Positions 55,439 to 62,613 of a stretch of DNA of 64,000 nucleotides are shown in pieces (the first letter of the stretch is position 1; each line of letters starts with the position of its first letter). This stretch comes from Cyclobacteriaceae bacterium (GTDB lineage: Bacteria > Bacteroidota > Bacteroidia > Cytophagales > Cyclobacteriaceae), in contig JAHBTY010000002.1 in assembly GCA_019638355.1 (NCBI GenBank), positions 449,001-513,000 of the forward strand, given 5' to 3'. Under the pieces are notes generated by a model. That model did not search any database. It was not told where the DNA came from and saw nothing but the letters and a program-made list of their open reading frames with translations. The position numbers and the translations under genes are program-made.

Positions 55439-56221
55439 TTGGAGTATCTGGGAGAACACTACCAGATGAGCCATGCTCAGGCGTGTAAGCTGGTGGGGTG
55501 TTCGCGAACGAAGAAGTATTATCAAAAGCGAATGCCAGCCAAAGATGCCGTAGTAAAAAAAGCGATTGAAGAAGTTATTGGCAGTAGCCGTAAAGGAAGA
55601 ATGAAAGTGATTAAGCTCGTACAGAAAAAACATCCAGAACTGGGTGATAGTAAAATCAGAAGAGTGTATGAGAACGAAGGATTCTCGTTGAGTAAAAGAT
55701 TATGTAGGCGTATCAAGGACAACCCTGCCAATCCTATCTCTATTCCGTTAAGAGCCAACCAGGAATGGGCGATGGACTTCATGAGTGATGCCTTGGATAA
55801 TGGCCGAAGAATCCGAGTACTTAACATTGTCGATCATTTCAATCGGCAGTGCAAAGGCATTGAAGTGGATTTCAACCTACCAGCTCGAAGGGTAATAGAA
55901 ATATTGGAGCGAGCAATTGAACGCTATGGTAAACCGCTTAAAATCCGTACCGACAACGGTCCTGAGTTCCGCTCCAAACGATTTCAATTGTGGATGAAGG
56001 ATAACCACATAGAATGGAGCCGCATACAGAAAGGTAAGCCGCAACAGAATGCCATCATCGAACGCTTCAACAAAACGTATCGCGAAGATGTGCTGGATGC
56101 CAATTTGTTTCACACCATTGAACAAGCAAATGACGTGACGGAAAGGTGGGTAGATGACTACAATCACAAAAGGCCACATCAATCGCTCAACTATCAGACC
56201 CCGATGGCTTATGCAGCGTAA
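55439..56221 (+). CDS. IS3-family transposase OrfB (DDE integrase core)
   Basis: 260 residues as an independent frame from a TTG; the frame is open back to the frameshift site. The DDE triad is complete: Asp in NQEWAMDFMSD, Asp in LKIRTDNGPEF and Glu in NAIIERFNKTYR. The C-terminal YNHKRPHQSLNYQTPM is typical of the IS407/IS51-like branch. No frameshift or stop breaks it, so the element looks intact and possibly active. Confidence 0.95.
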   Translation: MEYLGEHYQMSHAQACKLVGCSRTKKYYQKRMPAKDAVVKKAIEEVIGSSRKGRMKVIKLVQKKHPELGDSKIRRVYENEGFSLSKRLCRRIKDNPANPISIPLRANQEWAMDFMSDALDNGRRIRVLNIVDHFNRQCKGIEVDFNLPARRVIEILERAIERYGKPLKIRTDNGPEFRSKRFQLWMKDNHIEWSRIQKGKPQQNAIIERFNKTYREDVLDANLFHTIEQANDVTERWVDDYNHKRPHQSLNYQTPMAYAA

Positions 56222-56422
56222 GGTTTTTTTAAGGCATAAGACTCTTGGAATGATCCAAAAGAAAAGCCCCGCACAAAAGGCAGGGCTTGACCATTCCAGT
56301 CGGTTGAACCTAACCCTGACAGGTTGCTCCTCAGCAGAGCCTGTTTCCGTTTCAGTTCAACAATGCAAAATTCAAATCAGTAATCTATATTTACAACCTG
56401 TCAAAATTCTCAGCCATTTACC

Positions 56423-56474
56423 GTACTTTTTTGTCTTGACACAAAAAAGTACCAAAAAAGGTCAAGACAAAAAG
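56423..56474. repeat. inverted-repeat element at the IS right flank
   Basis: GTACTTTTTTG (56423-56433) pairs with CAAAAAAGTAC (56442-56452) around TCTTGACA. An overlapping longer pairing joins CTTTTTTGTCTTGAC (56426-56440) with GTCAAGACAAAAAG (56461-56474). From memory similar sequences are dispersed in Bacteroidota genomes. No gene is seen from here to 56578. Confidence 0.65.
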
Positions 56475-56578
56475 ATGCTTCCTCACACTTGCCACCGCAC
56501 CCTCGCCTTTTTGTCGGGCCTCCGCACTTGAGTTTCAAAATGAATACTTGTTTAAATTTTAGAATTTACTTCTTTCAC

Positions 56579-57739
56579 TCAATTATTAGGTTGCAATAGG
56601 TTCGGATTCAACCAATCATCCATTTTATCATACAACAACTGCCACAAAGTACGTTCCGTAACCATAAACCGGGCCTGCAGCGTCATGCCTTTTTTTAAGT
56701 AACCTTTGTAGCCATTTTTTAATTGCAGGTAATCTTTATCTAACTGGCAGCGCACTTTAAATACGGGTTGGTCATTGATAATATGTACATCGCTGGAGAT
56801 TTCTTTTACTATACCAGTAGCCAAACCCCATTGATTGTAATTAAACGCATTTACCTGAAAGCGTACCGGCATACCTGCGCGTATCAAGCCAATATCATTC
56901 GGGGTTACGTATGCCTCCACGATCATCGTAGTATCTGGCGAAATTTGCGCCAGCTCCTGGTTAGCAAACACCATGCTGCCCGGGTAAACTCCGGCTACCT
57001 TTTGTAGTGTGCCCGAAACCGGAGCTTTGATAACAAGATTCTCGTTCTCTTTGGCGAGTTGGGCTAGTTGACCTTCCAAGTCTTGTAGCTCACGCTCATA
57101 CGTGCGCAACTCACTTTGCCATTGGCTCAGCTGACTTTGCTTCACCAATTCTAACTCATTCTTAGCTTTATCTAATTCAAACTGAAAGTTTTCAAACTCT
57201 ACATCGGCTATTACTTTTTCCTGGTGCAGTTTATAATTACGATTGTAATCAGCTTGTACTTTTTTAAGCCGAGTAGTGGCCTCAGTGAGTTTTTGCTTGT
57301 AGTTGAAATACGACTGACGGTAAAGCGCGGTGGTTAAATCTTTGCCGGCAGCATTTACCAAAAGGTTCTTTAAATCAAACATAAAAAATTCTATATCCTG
57401 CTTTTTAAGTAGCAATAATTTTTCGCGCTCTTGTTGGATATCAGATTCTAAGTTGTAGAGAATCTCGCCTTTCTTTATGATTTGATTTTCTTTTACAAGG
57501 GAGGTTTTAAGTCGGCCATTAAGTAATGGACGAATAAGGCTGATTTCAGAACTGGGGCGAATAAGGGCGGAGGACTGGATAGAAATAGGAATTACTAGAA
57601 TGAATGATGAGCAAATTAAAAGGACTAAAATAATACAAGCAGAAAGGTAAATGATTCTCGATTTTATTGATAGAAATCGATAGTTGGAGTTAATCGATTG
57701 TTCGAGTGCGGCAGACGGTATTATCTTGTGATTACTCAT
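56579..57739 (-). CDS. HlyD-family adaptor protein of the peptide exporter
   Basis: 386 residues. A single membrane helix near the N-terminus (about 29-53) is followed by a biotinyl-lipoyl half-motif and a long alpha-helical hairpin (about 90-225, KKQDIEFFMFDLKNLL...ELVKQSQLSQWQSELRTYEREL). The second half-motif NLVIKAPVSGTLQKVAGVYPGSMV and a beta domain complete the fold. This is the membrane-fusion partner of a C39 ABC exporter. It lies 10 nt downstream of the CPBP gene. Confidence 0.92.
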   Translation of the reverse strand: MSNHKIIPSAALEQSINSNYRFLSIKSRIIYLSACIILVLLICSSFILVIPISIQSSALIRPSSEISLIRPLLNGRLKTSLVKENQIIKKGEILYNLESDIQQEREKLLLLKKQDIEFFMFDLKNLLVNAAGKDLTTALYRQSYFNYKQKLTEATTRLKKVQADYNRNYKLHQEKVIADVEFENFQFELDKAKNELELVKQSQLSQWQSELRTYERELQDLEGQLAQLAKENENLVIKAPVSGTLQKVAGVYPGSMVFANQELAQISPDTTMIVEAYVTPNDIGLIRAGMPVRFQVNAFNYNQWGLATGIVKEISSDVHIINDQPVFKVRCQLDKDYLQLKNGYKGYLKKGMTLQARFMVTERTLWQLLYDKMDDWLNPNLLQPNN

Positions 57740-57749
57740 TTATCCTTAC

Positions 57750-58451
57750 TTAATTTACCGCAAAAGAAAGAAGGTTTATTAATGAATGTAATAAAACACA
57801 ATAAGCAAAGCCAATTTCAATTCTTGTATACCCTATTAAAACTGCCATTATAAGTTGAGGCAAAGTAAATAGTGGATAAATTAGAATGACACTGCTATTG
57901 TAAGAATCAAAATTTGTGAGATGTAAAAGGGCAAATATTACTGCATGAATGAAAAAAACTAACTTGAAATTATTCTTAAATAAATCAAGAAATTTTTTAG
58001 GAAAAAAAAATGTTACTAATCCAGCAAAAAATATTGAACCTACTATTTTGAAATAAGTGTCGAATTTCTGGTAGTCAATCGATAATAGATTACCTGTCAG
58101 CAAATAGAAAAACATGAATCCAAGGCTTACTCCAATCGATAACTTGCTCAAGTTAAGCGGAAGTCTAAATAAAATCTCTTCGTATAGAGGCCCTAGGATT
58201 ACAACTATGATAAACGAGTAGTTTCCAAACCTATTAATTGATTCACTATTTGTTACTTTCAGTTGTTCGTAAATTGAAAAATCAGAGAAGTAGAATATTA
58301 GTGAATCTATAATCCTTAGAAAGATTCCTGCTATTAAAGCTATGGCAACATATAGTAGGAAAATTGATAATGTTTTTTTTATTTTTTCGAGTTGGCTGAA
58401 TTGATTGTGATTTCTTACTGTAGGATTCTTGAGATATTCAATTATTTGCAT
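57750..58451 (-). CDS. CPBP (Abi-type) membrane protein, candidate immunity protein
   Basis: 233 residues with about seven hydrophobic helices. CPBP motifs are present: GPLYEEILFRLPL (Glu pair and Arg) and VIFALLHLTNF (His). The third motif is weak. In Gram-positive class IIb bacteriocin loci such proteins confer self-immunity. The position directly after two double-glycine peptides and before the exporter supports that role here. Peptide processing is an alternative. A hairpin at 58518-58548 separates it from the peptide genes. Confidence 0.8.
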   Translation of the reverse strand: MQIIEYLKNPTVRNHNQFSQLEKIKKTLSIFLLYVAIALIAGIFLRIIDSLIFYFSDFSIYEQLKVTNSESINRFGNYSFIIVVILGPLYEEILFRLPLNLSKLSIGVSLGFMFFYLLTGNLLSIDYQKFDTYFKIVGSIFFAGLVTFFFPKKFLDLFKNNFKLVFFIHAVIFALLHLTNFDSYNSSVILIYPLFTLPQLIMAVLIGYTRIEIGFAYCVLLHSLINLLSFAVN

Positions 58452-58517
58452 TTCCGAAGATAATTTAAAGAGTATCCTATTCCGGATTGAAAAGCATCGT
58501 ATTAAGAGTTCGGAAAG

Positions 58518-58548
58518 TAAGAAGCTATCCTTTTTAGACAGCTTCTTA
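58518..58548 (-). terminator. hairpin between peptide genes and CPBP gene
   Basis: Stem of 12 bp with one wobble (TAAGAAGCTATC / GACAGCTTCTTA), loop of 7. It could partly terminate transcription so that the peptides are made in excess over the exporter genes. Confidence 0.6.
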
Positions 58549-58556
58549 CAAATTCA

Positions 58557-58736
58557 TTACAAGAAAAATGCAATAATTCCTATCACGGTAAGTCCAGCAA
58601 GAATTCCTTTTCCTGCACTATAACCGTGCTCTTCTCCAGCAGCAAATCCTTTGTTCCAATCTCCTCCATTAATCTCTACCATTTCAGATAGGTTTATTGA
58701 AGATAATTCTGGTTGATCTAATATTAAAGATTCCAT
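58557..58736 (-). CDS. double-glycine-leader bacteriocin-like peptide 1 (59 aa)
   Basis: Leader MESLILDQPELSSINLSEMV continues to EINGG (Gly24-Gly25), the cleavage signal for C39 exporters. The mature part has 34 residues starting DWNKGFAAG. Gly30, 34, 38, 42 form a GxxxG ladder, with another GxxxG at 44-48, followed by a hydrophobic tail (LTVIGIIAFFL). This is the design of class IIb two-peptide bacteriocins. It lies 20 nt after peptide 2. No Cys, so there are no disulfides or lanthionines. Function inferred. Confidence 0.82.
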   Translation of the reverse strand: MESLILDQPELSSINLSEMVEINGGDWNKGFAAGEEHGYSAGKGILAGLTVIGIIAFFL

Positions 58737-58756
58737 AAGAGTAACATTTTTAATTT

Positions 58757-58948
58757 TTAAAATAAACTTTTAAACAAGCCAGTAACAAAACCAGCAACAT
58801 AGCCTACATTAGTGGTGAAGTTATCCCAAGTTGGGCCTTCTCCTCGCATTAATCCATCTACATCACCACCTTGTATTGAGGTTTGCTCAAGAGAATCAAG
58901 CTCTGTTAAATGATTGTCCTTTAAGAAAGGATTTAAATTAGTCTTCAT
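58757..58948 (-). CDS. double-glycine-leader bacteriocin-like peptide 2 (63 aa)
   Basis: The leader has LTELDSLEQTSIQGG (Gly27-Gly28), close to the double-glycine consensus. The mature part has 35 residues: a polar N-terminal half (DVDGLMRGEGPTWDNFTTN) and a hydrophobic C-terminal half with Gly49, 53, 57 in GxxxGxxxG, ending LFKSLF. It complements peptide 1 in length and motif. A weak -7 box TATTTTTA (58975-58968) lies about 20 nt upstream. First gene of the predicted bacteriocin operon. Confidence 0.82.
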   Translation of the reverse strand: MKTNLNPFLKDNHLTELDSLEQTSIQGGDVDGLMRGEGPTWDNFTTNVGYVAGFVTGLFKSLF

Positions 58949-59373
58949 AAGATTTGTTTATTAATTGTAAAAATAAGTACTCAGCTCCGGCCGGAAACCT
59001 TGCGACCAAAGCAGAAACACTTTCAATTTCTCCAAAGTCGTTTTTCATCACTCTCAAAATGCTCATTTTTGAGGCATAAGATTTTAAGCGAGTTGTGTAA
59101 AATTAAAAAAGAGTAGGACTCTTTGAAAGCGAGTTCTAGTTTGAGAAGCTCTATAAAATCAGAAATTAATCGGTATGCGAGGGCAAAATCGAACCTTACT
59201 ACTTTAATTCCTTACCAAAAGTTGAAAATCGCATGCATGTGCTTTTAGTTATAAAATAGCTGAAAATTTGATCGCAACTTAGAGTGGTTTCGCGAATAGT
59301 TAACTCAATTAACCAACCAAGTAGCCTGTAACTTATATCGGGTAACTCCGTCTTTAACCAAAATTCAAGGTCA
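58949..59373. other. 425-bp gap upstream of the bacteriocin operon
   Basis: No convincing gene. It holds the putative bacteriocin promoter near 58970. A 42-codon minus-strand frame (59066-58938) overlaps the start of peptide 2; it is probably chance. AT-rich short hairpins are present. The frame 59199-59444 on the minus strand is a shadow of the next gene. Confidence 0.5.
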
Positions 59374-59799
59374 ATGCCTACCCCAAAATTCGATGAACTA
59401 AAAGTAAACACCCGAATCAAGTTAGTTGCACTTTGGGTTGCCACAATGTTTTTTTACATCTATGGCGATTACTTCGCGTTATACATTCCGGGTGAGGCTG
59501 GCAAACTAGTGGATGGAAAAACGTTGCTAAATGAACCCATCAAAGTATTTGCTGCATCGGTGTTGATGAGTTTACCCTCGCTTGTCATAATTACTACCAC
59601 ATTGGCACTCGCGGCTGTGGCAAGGTGGGTAAACATTGTATTTGGAATAATTTTTACCACCATTATGGTACTAATCGCTGTTACTTCCTTCCCAATAACG
59701 GCCGAGGTTTCAGCGTATGTATTTTATGCAGTAGTTGAAAGTTGTATTACTGTAGTGATTATATGGCAAGCGTGGAAGTGGCCAAAGTCAATTGATTAA
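59374..59799 (+). CDS. DUF6326-like small membrane protein
   Basis: 141 residues with four hydrophobic helices (LVALWVATMFFYIYGDYFALY, VFAASVLMSLPSLVIITTTLAL, IVFGIIFTTIMVLIAVTSF and YVFYAVVESCITVVIIW). The first-helix motif and the short loop YIPGEAGKLVDG resemble the DUF6326 family. Function unknown. Convergent with the following gene, 7 nt apart. Confidence 0.78.
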   Translation: MPTPKFDELKVNTRIKLVALWVATMFFYIYGDYFALYIPGEAGKLVDGKTLLNEPIKVFAASVLMSLPSLVIITTTLALAAVARWVNIVFGIIFTTIMVLIAVTSFPITAEVSAYVFYAVVESCITVVIIWQAWKWPKSID

Positions 59800-59806
59800 A
59801 CGGAGC

Positions 59807-60379
59807 TTAACTCAACCTTCTTACAATTAACTTATCCACCAACTCACAAAACCTTGCGGGATGTAGTGTGCGCCAGTTATCAATCTGCAACGTACCACCC
59901 ATGTTGATGAAGCGATCGAGTTTGAAGCGCATCATCTCCTGCTGAATAAAATCCGGAAAGCTTACCGCTGCAATCCAACCACCGACATCTTCCACTTCCT
60001 CAAACCATTCTTCGTAGTACAAATCATCCGACCCATGAAAGTTGAAGATGTTTTCGCCAATCAAAATAAATTTGCTGATGCCTTTGTACAGCAGTAACTC
60101 CAGCACATCGCGCTTTAGCGTCATGATGTCGTTGTTCAAGGTATCGTTCCATTCACCAATAAACTCCAACACTGCATGGGCACGATCATAATCGGCATAC
60201 AAGATTTTCAGGTACAATGTTTCGGAGCCGAAGTTATCCCAAGCCGGATCAATGTAATACCCATAAATGGTTTCTGTGTAAAGCTCGTAGTTGTACTCCT
60301 TGCCATTGAACAGTGAGTTTTCATCGTTTGATGAATCGTAGTACTTCAGCCAGTTAGAGAAAGGTTCGATTTGATGCAT
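59807..60379 (-). CDS. hypothetical acidic cytosolic protein
   Basis: 190 residues with no signal peptide or membrane helix, rich in Asp, Glu, Tyr and Trp (NYELYTETIYGYYIDPAWDNFGSE, YYEEWFEEVEDVGGWIAAVSFPDF). The uniform pattern and coding-like composition support a real gene. From memory similar proteins occur in Cytophagales without known function. It follows the sugar-kinase gene on the same strand, separated by a strong hairpin. Confidence 0.72.
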   Translation of the reverse strand: MHQIEPFSNWLKYYDSSNDENSLFNGKEYNYELYTETIYGYYIDPAWDNFGSETLYLKILYADYDRAHAVLEFIGEWNDTLNNDIMTLKRDVLELLLYKGISKFILIGENIFNFHGSDDLYYEEWFEEVEDVGGWIAAVSFPDFIQQEMMRFKLDRFINMGGTLQIDNWRTLHPARFCELVDKLIVRRLS

Positions 60380-60390
60380 ACCCTTTAAAA

Positions 60391-60436
60391 GGCGTCATGA
60401 CGGCTTTAGGCTTCAGCAAACAGCCGTCTGACGCCT
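60391..60436 (-). terminator. long hairpin after the kinase gene
   Basis: AGGCGTCATGACGGCT pairs with AGCCGTCTGACGCCT (one or two unpaired bases), loop about 15 nt. It lies between two minus-strand genes, so probably terminates the kinase transcript. Confidence 0.7.
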
Positions 60437-60468
60437 ATCCATCAATATTGTTCGCAACTGTTAATTAA

Positions 60469-61311
60469 CTAAATATCTTTCTGATGATAGAGCGTAAGCC
60501 CGGCAATGGGACCTTCCAGAATATTTTTAACCGTAATGCCTTTATCGTTTGCTACCTGGCGAAGAATATCGCTGTAATAAAATGCAATGGAGCCGGTGAA
60601 ATGAACTTTGGTGTTCTGATAGTTATCGTACTTCATCACATTGTTCTCATAAAAAACTGACAGGCTATCGTAAATCAATTTATAGCAATACGGCTCTTTC
60701 AAGTGCTGAAAGATAAACTTTGAAAAACTGGCTAAGAAAGCACCGGGCTTTTCGCCCTGGTAAACTTTTTCTAAAACTTCTTCGCGTGTAAACGGAAAGC
60801 GGGCTTTAAATTGTTCGGCTAGTTTGGCGGGCATTTCATTGCGGAAGTAATCGAAGATAAATTTTTTACCGATGTAGGTGCCGGAGCCTTCATCGGCCAG
60901 AATCCAACCTAAGTTAGCCACGTTGTCGATTATTTTTTCCCCATCGTACAAACAAGAGTTTGACCCGGTTCCTAAAATACAGGCAATGCCGCGCTCGCGT
61001 CCGCAGAGAGCCCGGGCTGCTGCCAATAAATCCCAACCAATTTCGATAAGCGCACCGGGCCAGTATTGGGCAAACGCTTCGCGAATAATTTGTTGATTCT
61101 TCTCTGATGAGACTCCCGTACCGTAATAAAAAATCTTATCGACCGATCCCGTTACCTGTGGTACCAGGTTTTCTTTAATGATGGCGTGCAGATGTTCCAA
61201 TGGTTGGTAATACGGATTAAAGCCGGGGCTATGGGCTTGCCCAATGCTTCCGTCTTTGTGTAAAAATCTCCAGTCAATTTTAGAGCCTCCGCTATCGGCA
61301 ACAAGTATCAT
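60469..61311 (-). CDS. N-acetylglucosamine kinase-like protein (BadF/BadG family)
   Basis: 280 residues of the ASKHA fold. Phosphate-1 loop LVADSGGSKIDWRF is at the N-terminus, and phosphate-2 IACILGTGSNSCLYDG with the adenosine part VHFTGSIAFYYSD follow; LADEGSGTYIGKK is typical of bacterial GlcNAc kinases in Bacteroidota. It probably phosphorylates amino sugars released from peptidoglycan or chitin. A stand-alone gene, with a MITE-like element behind its start. Confidence 0.88.
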   Translation of the reverse strand: MILVADSGGSKIDWRFLHKDGSIGQAHSPGFNPYYQPLEHLHAIIKENLVPQVTGSVDKIFYYGTGVSSEKNQQIIREAFAQYWPGALIEIGWDLLAAARALCGRERGIACILGTGSNSCLYDGEKIIDNVANLGWILADEGSGTYIGKKFIFDYFRNEMPAKLAEQFKARFPFTREEVLEKVYQGEKPGAFLASFSKFIFQHLKEPYCYKLIYDSLSVFYENNVMKYDNYQNTKVHFTGSIAFYYSDILRQVANDKGITVKNILEGPIAGLTLYHQKDI

Positions 61312-61364
61312 GGTATGTGAATTGTATGCAAATTAACAGAAATGCAAATAAGATGGCAGAGTTG

Positions 61365-61552
61365 CATTTCAAATTGTCGCACCAAAATATTCGACCTTAT
61401 TATAATATTCTACTAATATTAGACTCCTAACGGAGTCCTTGTTCACCCTAAAACCCCGATACGGATTTAATGTTGGTAGAAACCAATAACCAAAGGTTGT
61501 AAGCGATCCTGTGGGGATCGAATGTTAGAGTTAACCGCAACAATTTGAAATG
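61365..61552. mobile_element. MITE-like element with terminal inverted repeats
   Basis: CATTTCAAATTGT (61365-61377) and ACAATTTGAAATG (61540-61552) are perfect 13-bp terminal inverted repeats, with additional partly matching bases outside. The interior of 162 bp is non-coding with hairpins GACTCC/GGAGTC and CGATCC/GGATCG. The interior resembles, from memory, dispersed repeats of Bacteroidota. Confidence 0.6.
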
Positions 61553-61565
61553 TGCCTGATGGCAG

Positions 61566-61808
61566 CTATTCTGCTTGCAGTATCCCAACTTGATTTAGCT
61601 TTTCAAAAACCTGTTCAGTATGGGGTGCATCAGCTAACTCGGCCGTTAAATCCTGCCCTGCCCAATGTTCATAGTGTTTACCGTTTCGCCACAAGCGTGA
61701 GTGTGTTACATCATACACTTTACCCTGATACGCAATCCAGATTTGGGGTTTGTCTTGCCCATTGCGAAGGGCAAGTTGTTGCTGCGTTATAATCGGTAAA
61801 TCGCTCAT
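61566..61808 (-). CDS. cytochrome b5-like heme-binding domain protein
   Basis: 80 residues. The cytochrome b5-type fold is seen as ITQQQLALRNGQDKPQIWIAYQGKVYDVTHSRLWRNGKH...AGQDLTAELADAPHTEQVFEKL. The first heme-ligand His is likely in KHYEHWAG, the second in DAPH. This is the short soluble form found in bacteria. Its start overlaps the RDD gene stop by 4 nt (ATGA). Electron partner unknown. Confidence 0.85.
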   Translation of the reverse strand: MSDLPIITQQQLALRNGQDKPQIWIAYQGKVYDVTHSRLWRNGKHYEHWAGQDLTAELADAPHTEQVFEKLNQVGILQAE

Positions 61809-62515
61809 CGCGAAGTGAGGTGATTAAAATCTTTGATCAGCGTATATAAAAGTTTTATGGGTGGCAAATCTGTTTGAATACCCAATTGCGTTTTCACTTT
61901 CTCGGTTACAGCCAGCATAGGGGCTGCGTTACCCGTATCGCGGTTTACCTCCAATGCACGTTGTATCAATTCAATATCGCGTTCATTTAATTGTACAGCC
62001 TGTGTAAACGTGGGTTGATATTCTGTTTCGGCTGTAACAAAAACCTGCTCAGCGGTTATCTCTTTTTGCTCAACCAATTTTATTACCGTAGTGCCGGCCA
62101 CCAGGTCGCCCAGGCGTTGGCCTTTACCTCCGGCAGCTACCAATATCAAGGCAATTGCTCCGCCTAAAAAGCCAAAGTCAATTATGGCAAATACCCATCG
62201 CAATACATAATCGCCAATGGTGGCTGGTGTTCCATTAAGCCTGATAACCCGTATTTTTAAAAGGTACTTACCCAATGTTTGGCCATTCATAAAAATCTCA
62301 AAGAATACTGAATAGAACAGGTAGGGAAACCCCAGCAATGCAATCCATATCCATTCATTGCGGGCATTTGTATAATATAAAAATGTGCCCAGTGCAATCA
62401 TAAAGGCAATTACAACCACCCGATCGAACAGGTATGCCAGTATGCGATCGCCCACGCTTGCAAGCGGATATTGAATAAATACGTTTTGTGTTGTGCGAAC
62501 CTGAATTGTTTGCAT
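61805..62515 (-). CDS. RDD family membrane protein
   Basis: About 236 residues from ATG 62515 (MQTIQVRTTQNVFIQ); an ATG at 62533 adds six. The RDD signature SVGDRILAYLFDRVVV (Arg-Asp-Asp variant R..FDR) is followed by three hydrophobic helices and RLGDLVAGTTVI, then a polar C-terminal domain. In Bacteroidota RDD genes neighbour SpoIIM-like genes, as here (63932). Relatives include Na+/H+ antiporter-like proteins; function uncertain. Confidence 0.9.
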   Translation of the reverse strand: MQTIQVRTTQNVFIQYPLASVGDRILAYLFDRVVVIAFMIALGTFLYYTNARNEWIWIALLGFPYLFYSVFFEIFMNGQTLGKYLLKIRVIRLNGTPATIGDYVLRWVFAIIDFGFLGGAIALILVAAGGKGQRLGDLVAGTTVIKLVEQKEITAEQVFVTAETEYQPTFTQAVQLNERDIELIQRALEVNRDTGNAAPMLAVTEKVKTQLGIQTDLPPIKLLYTLIKDFNHLTSR

Positions 62516-62577
62516 ACCGCTGTTCCTTAACATTTACCAACACCAAAAAAACAAAAGAAAATGAAACTGCCTAATGC

Positions 62578-62585
62578 TATCTTTG
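62578..62585 (+). promoter_or_regulatory. -7 promoter box TATCTTTG
   Basis: Perfect TAnnTTTG, 28 nt before the dipeptidase ATG and divergent from the RDD gene. Confidence 0.6.
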
Positions 62586-62613
62586 AAGCCTTAAACTTTT
62601 AAACCAAATTCAT

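Larger units (their letters stand above)
55072..56426 (+). mobile_element. IS3-family insertion sequence
   Basis: About 1355 bp. The left end GTACGGTACTAGGCTGA and the right end (read inward on the minus strand) GTACGGTAAATGGCTGA are imperfect inverted repeats that continue to ACAGGTT on both sides. orfA and orfB are in the -1 relation of IS3 elements. The outermost GTAC occurs at both ends and may be a 4-bp target duplication rather than part of the IS. The tail 56222-56422 is non-coding with a GC-rich hairpin (AGCCCCGC / GGCAGGGCT). Confidence 0.85.

Noticed and set aside
58938-59066. 42-codon frame overlapping the start of bacteriocin peptide 2
   Set aside because: It runs over the presumed promoter and has no leader or motif; kept only as a remark.
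59199-59444. Minus-strand frame of 81 codons upstream of the bacteriocin genes
   Set aside because: Half of it is antisense to the DUF6326-like gene and the composition is not protein-like.
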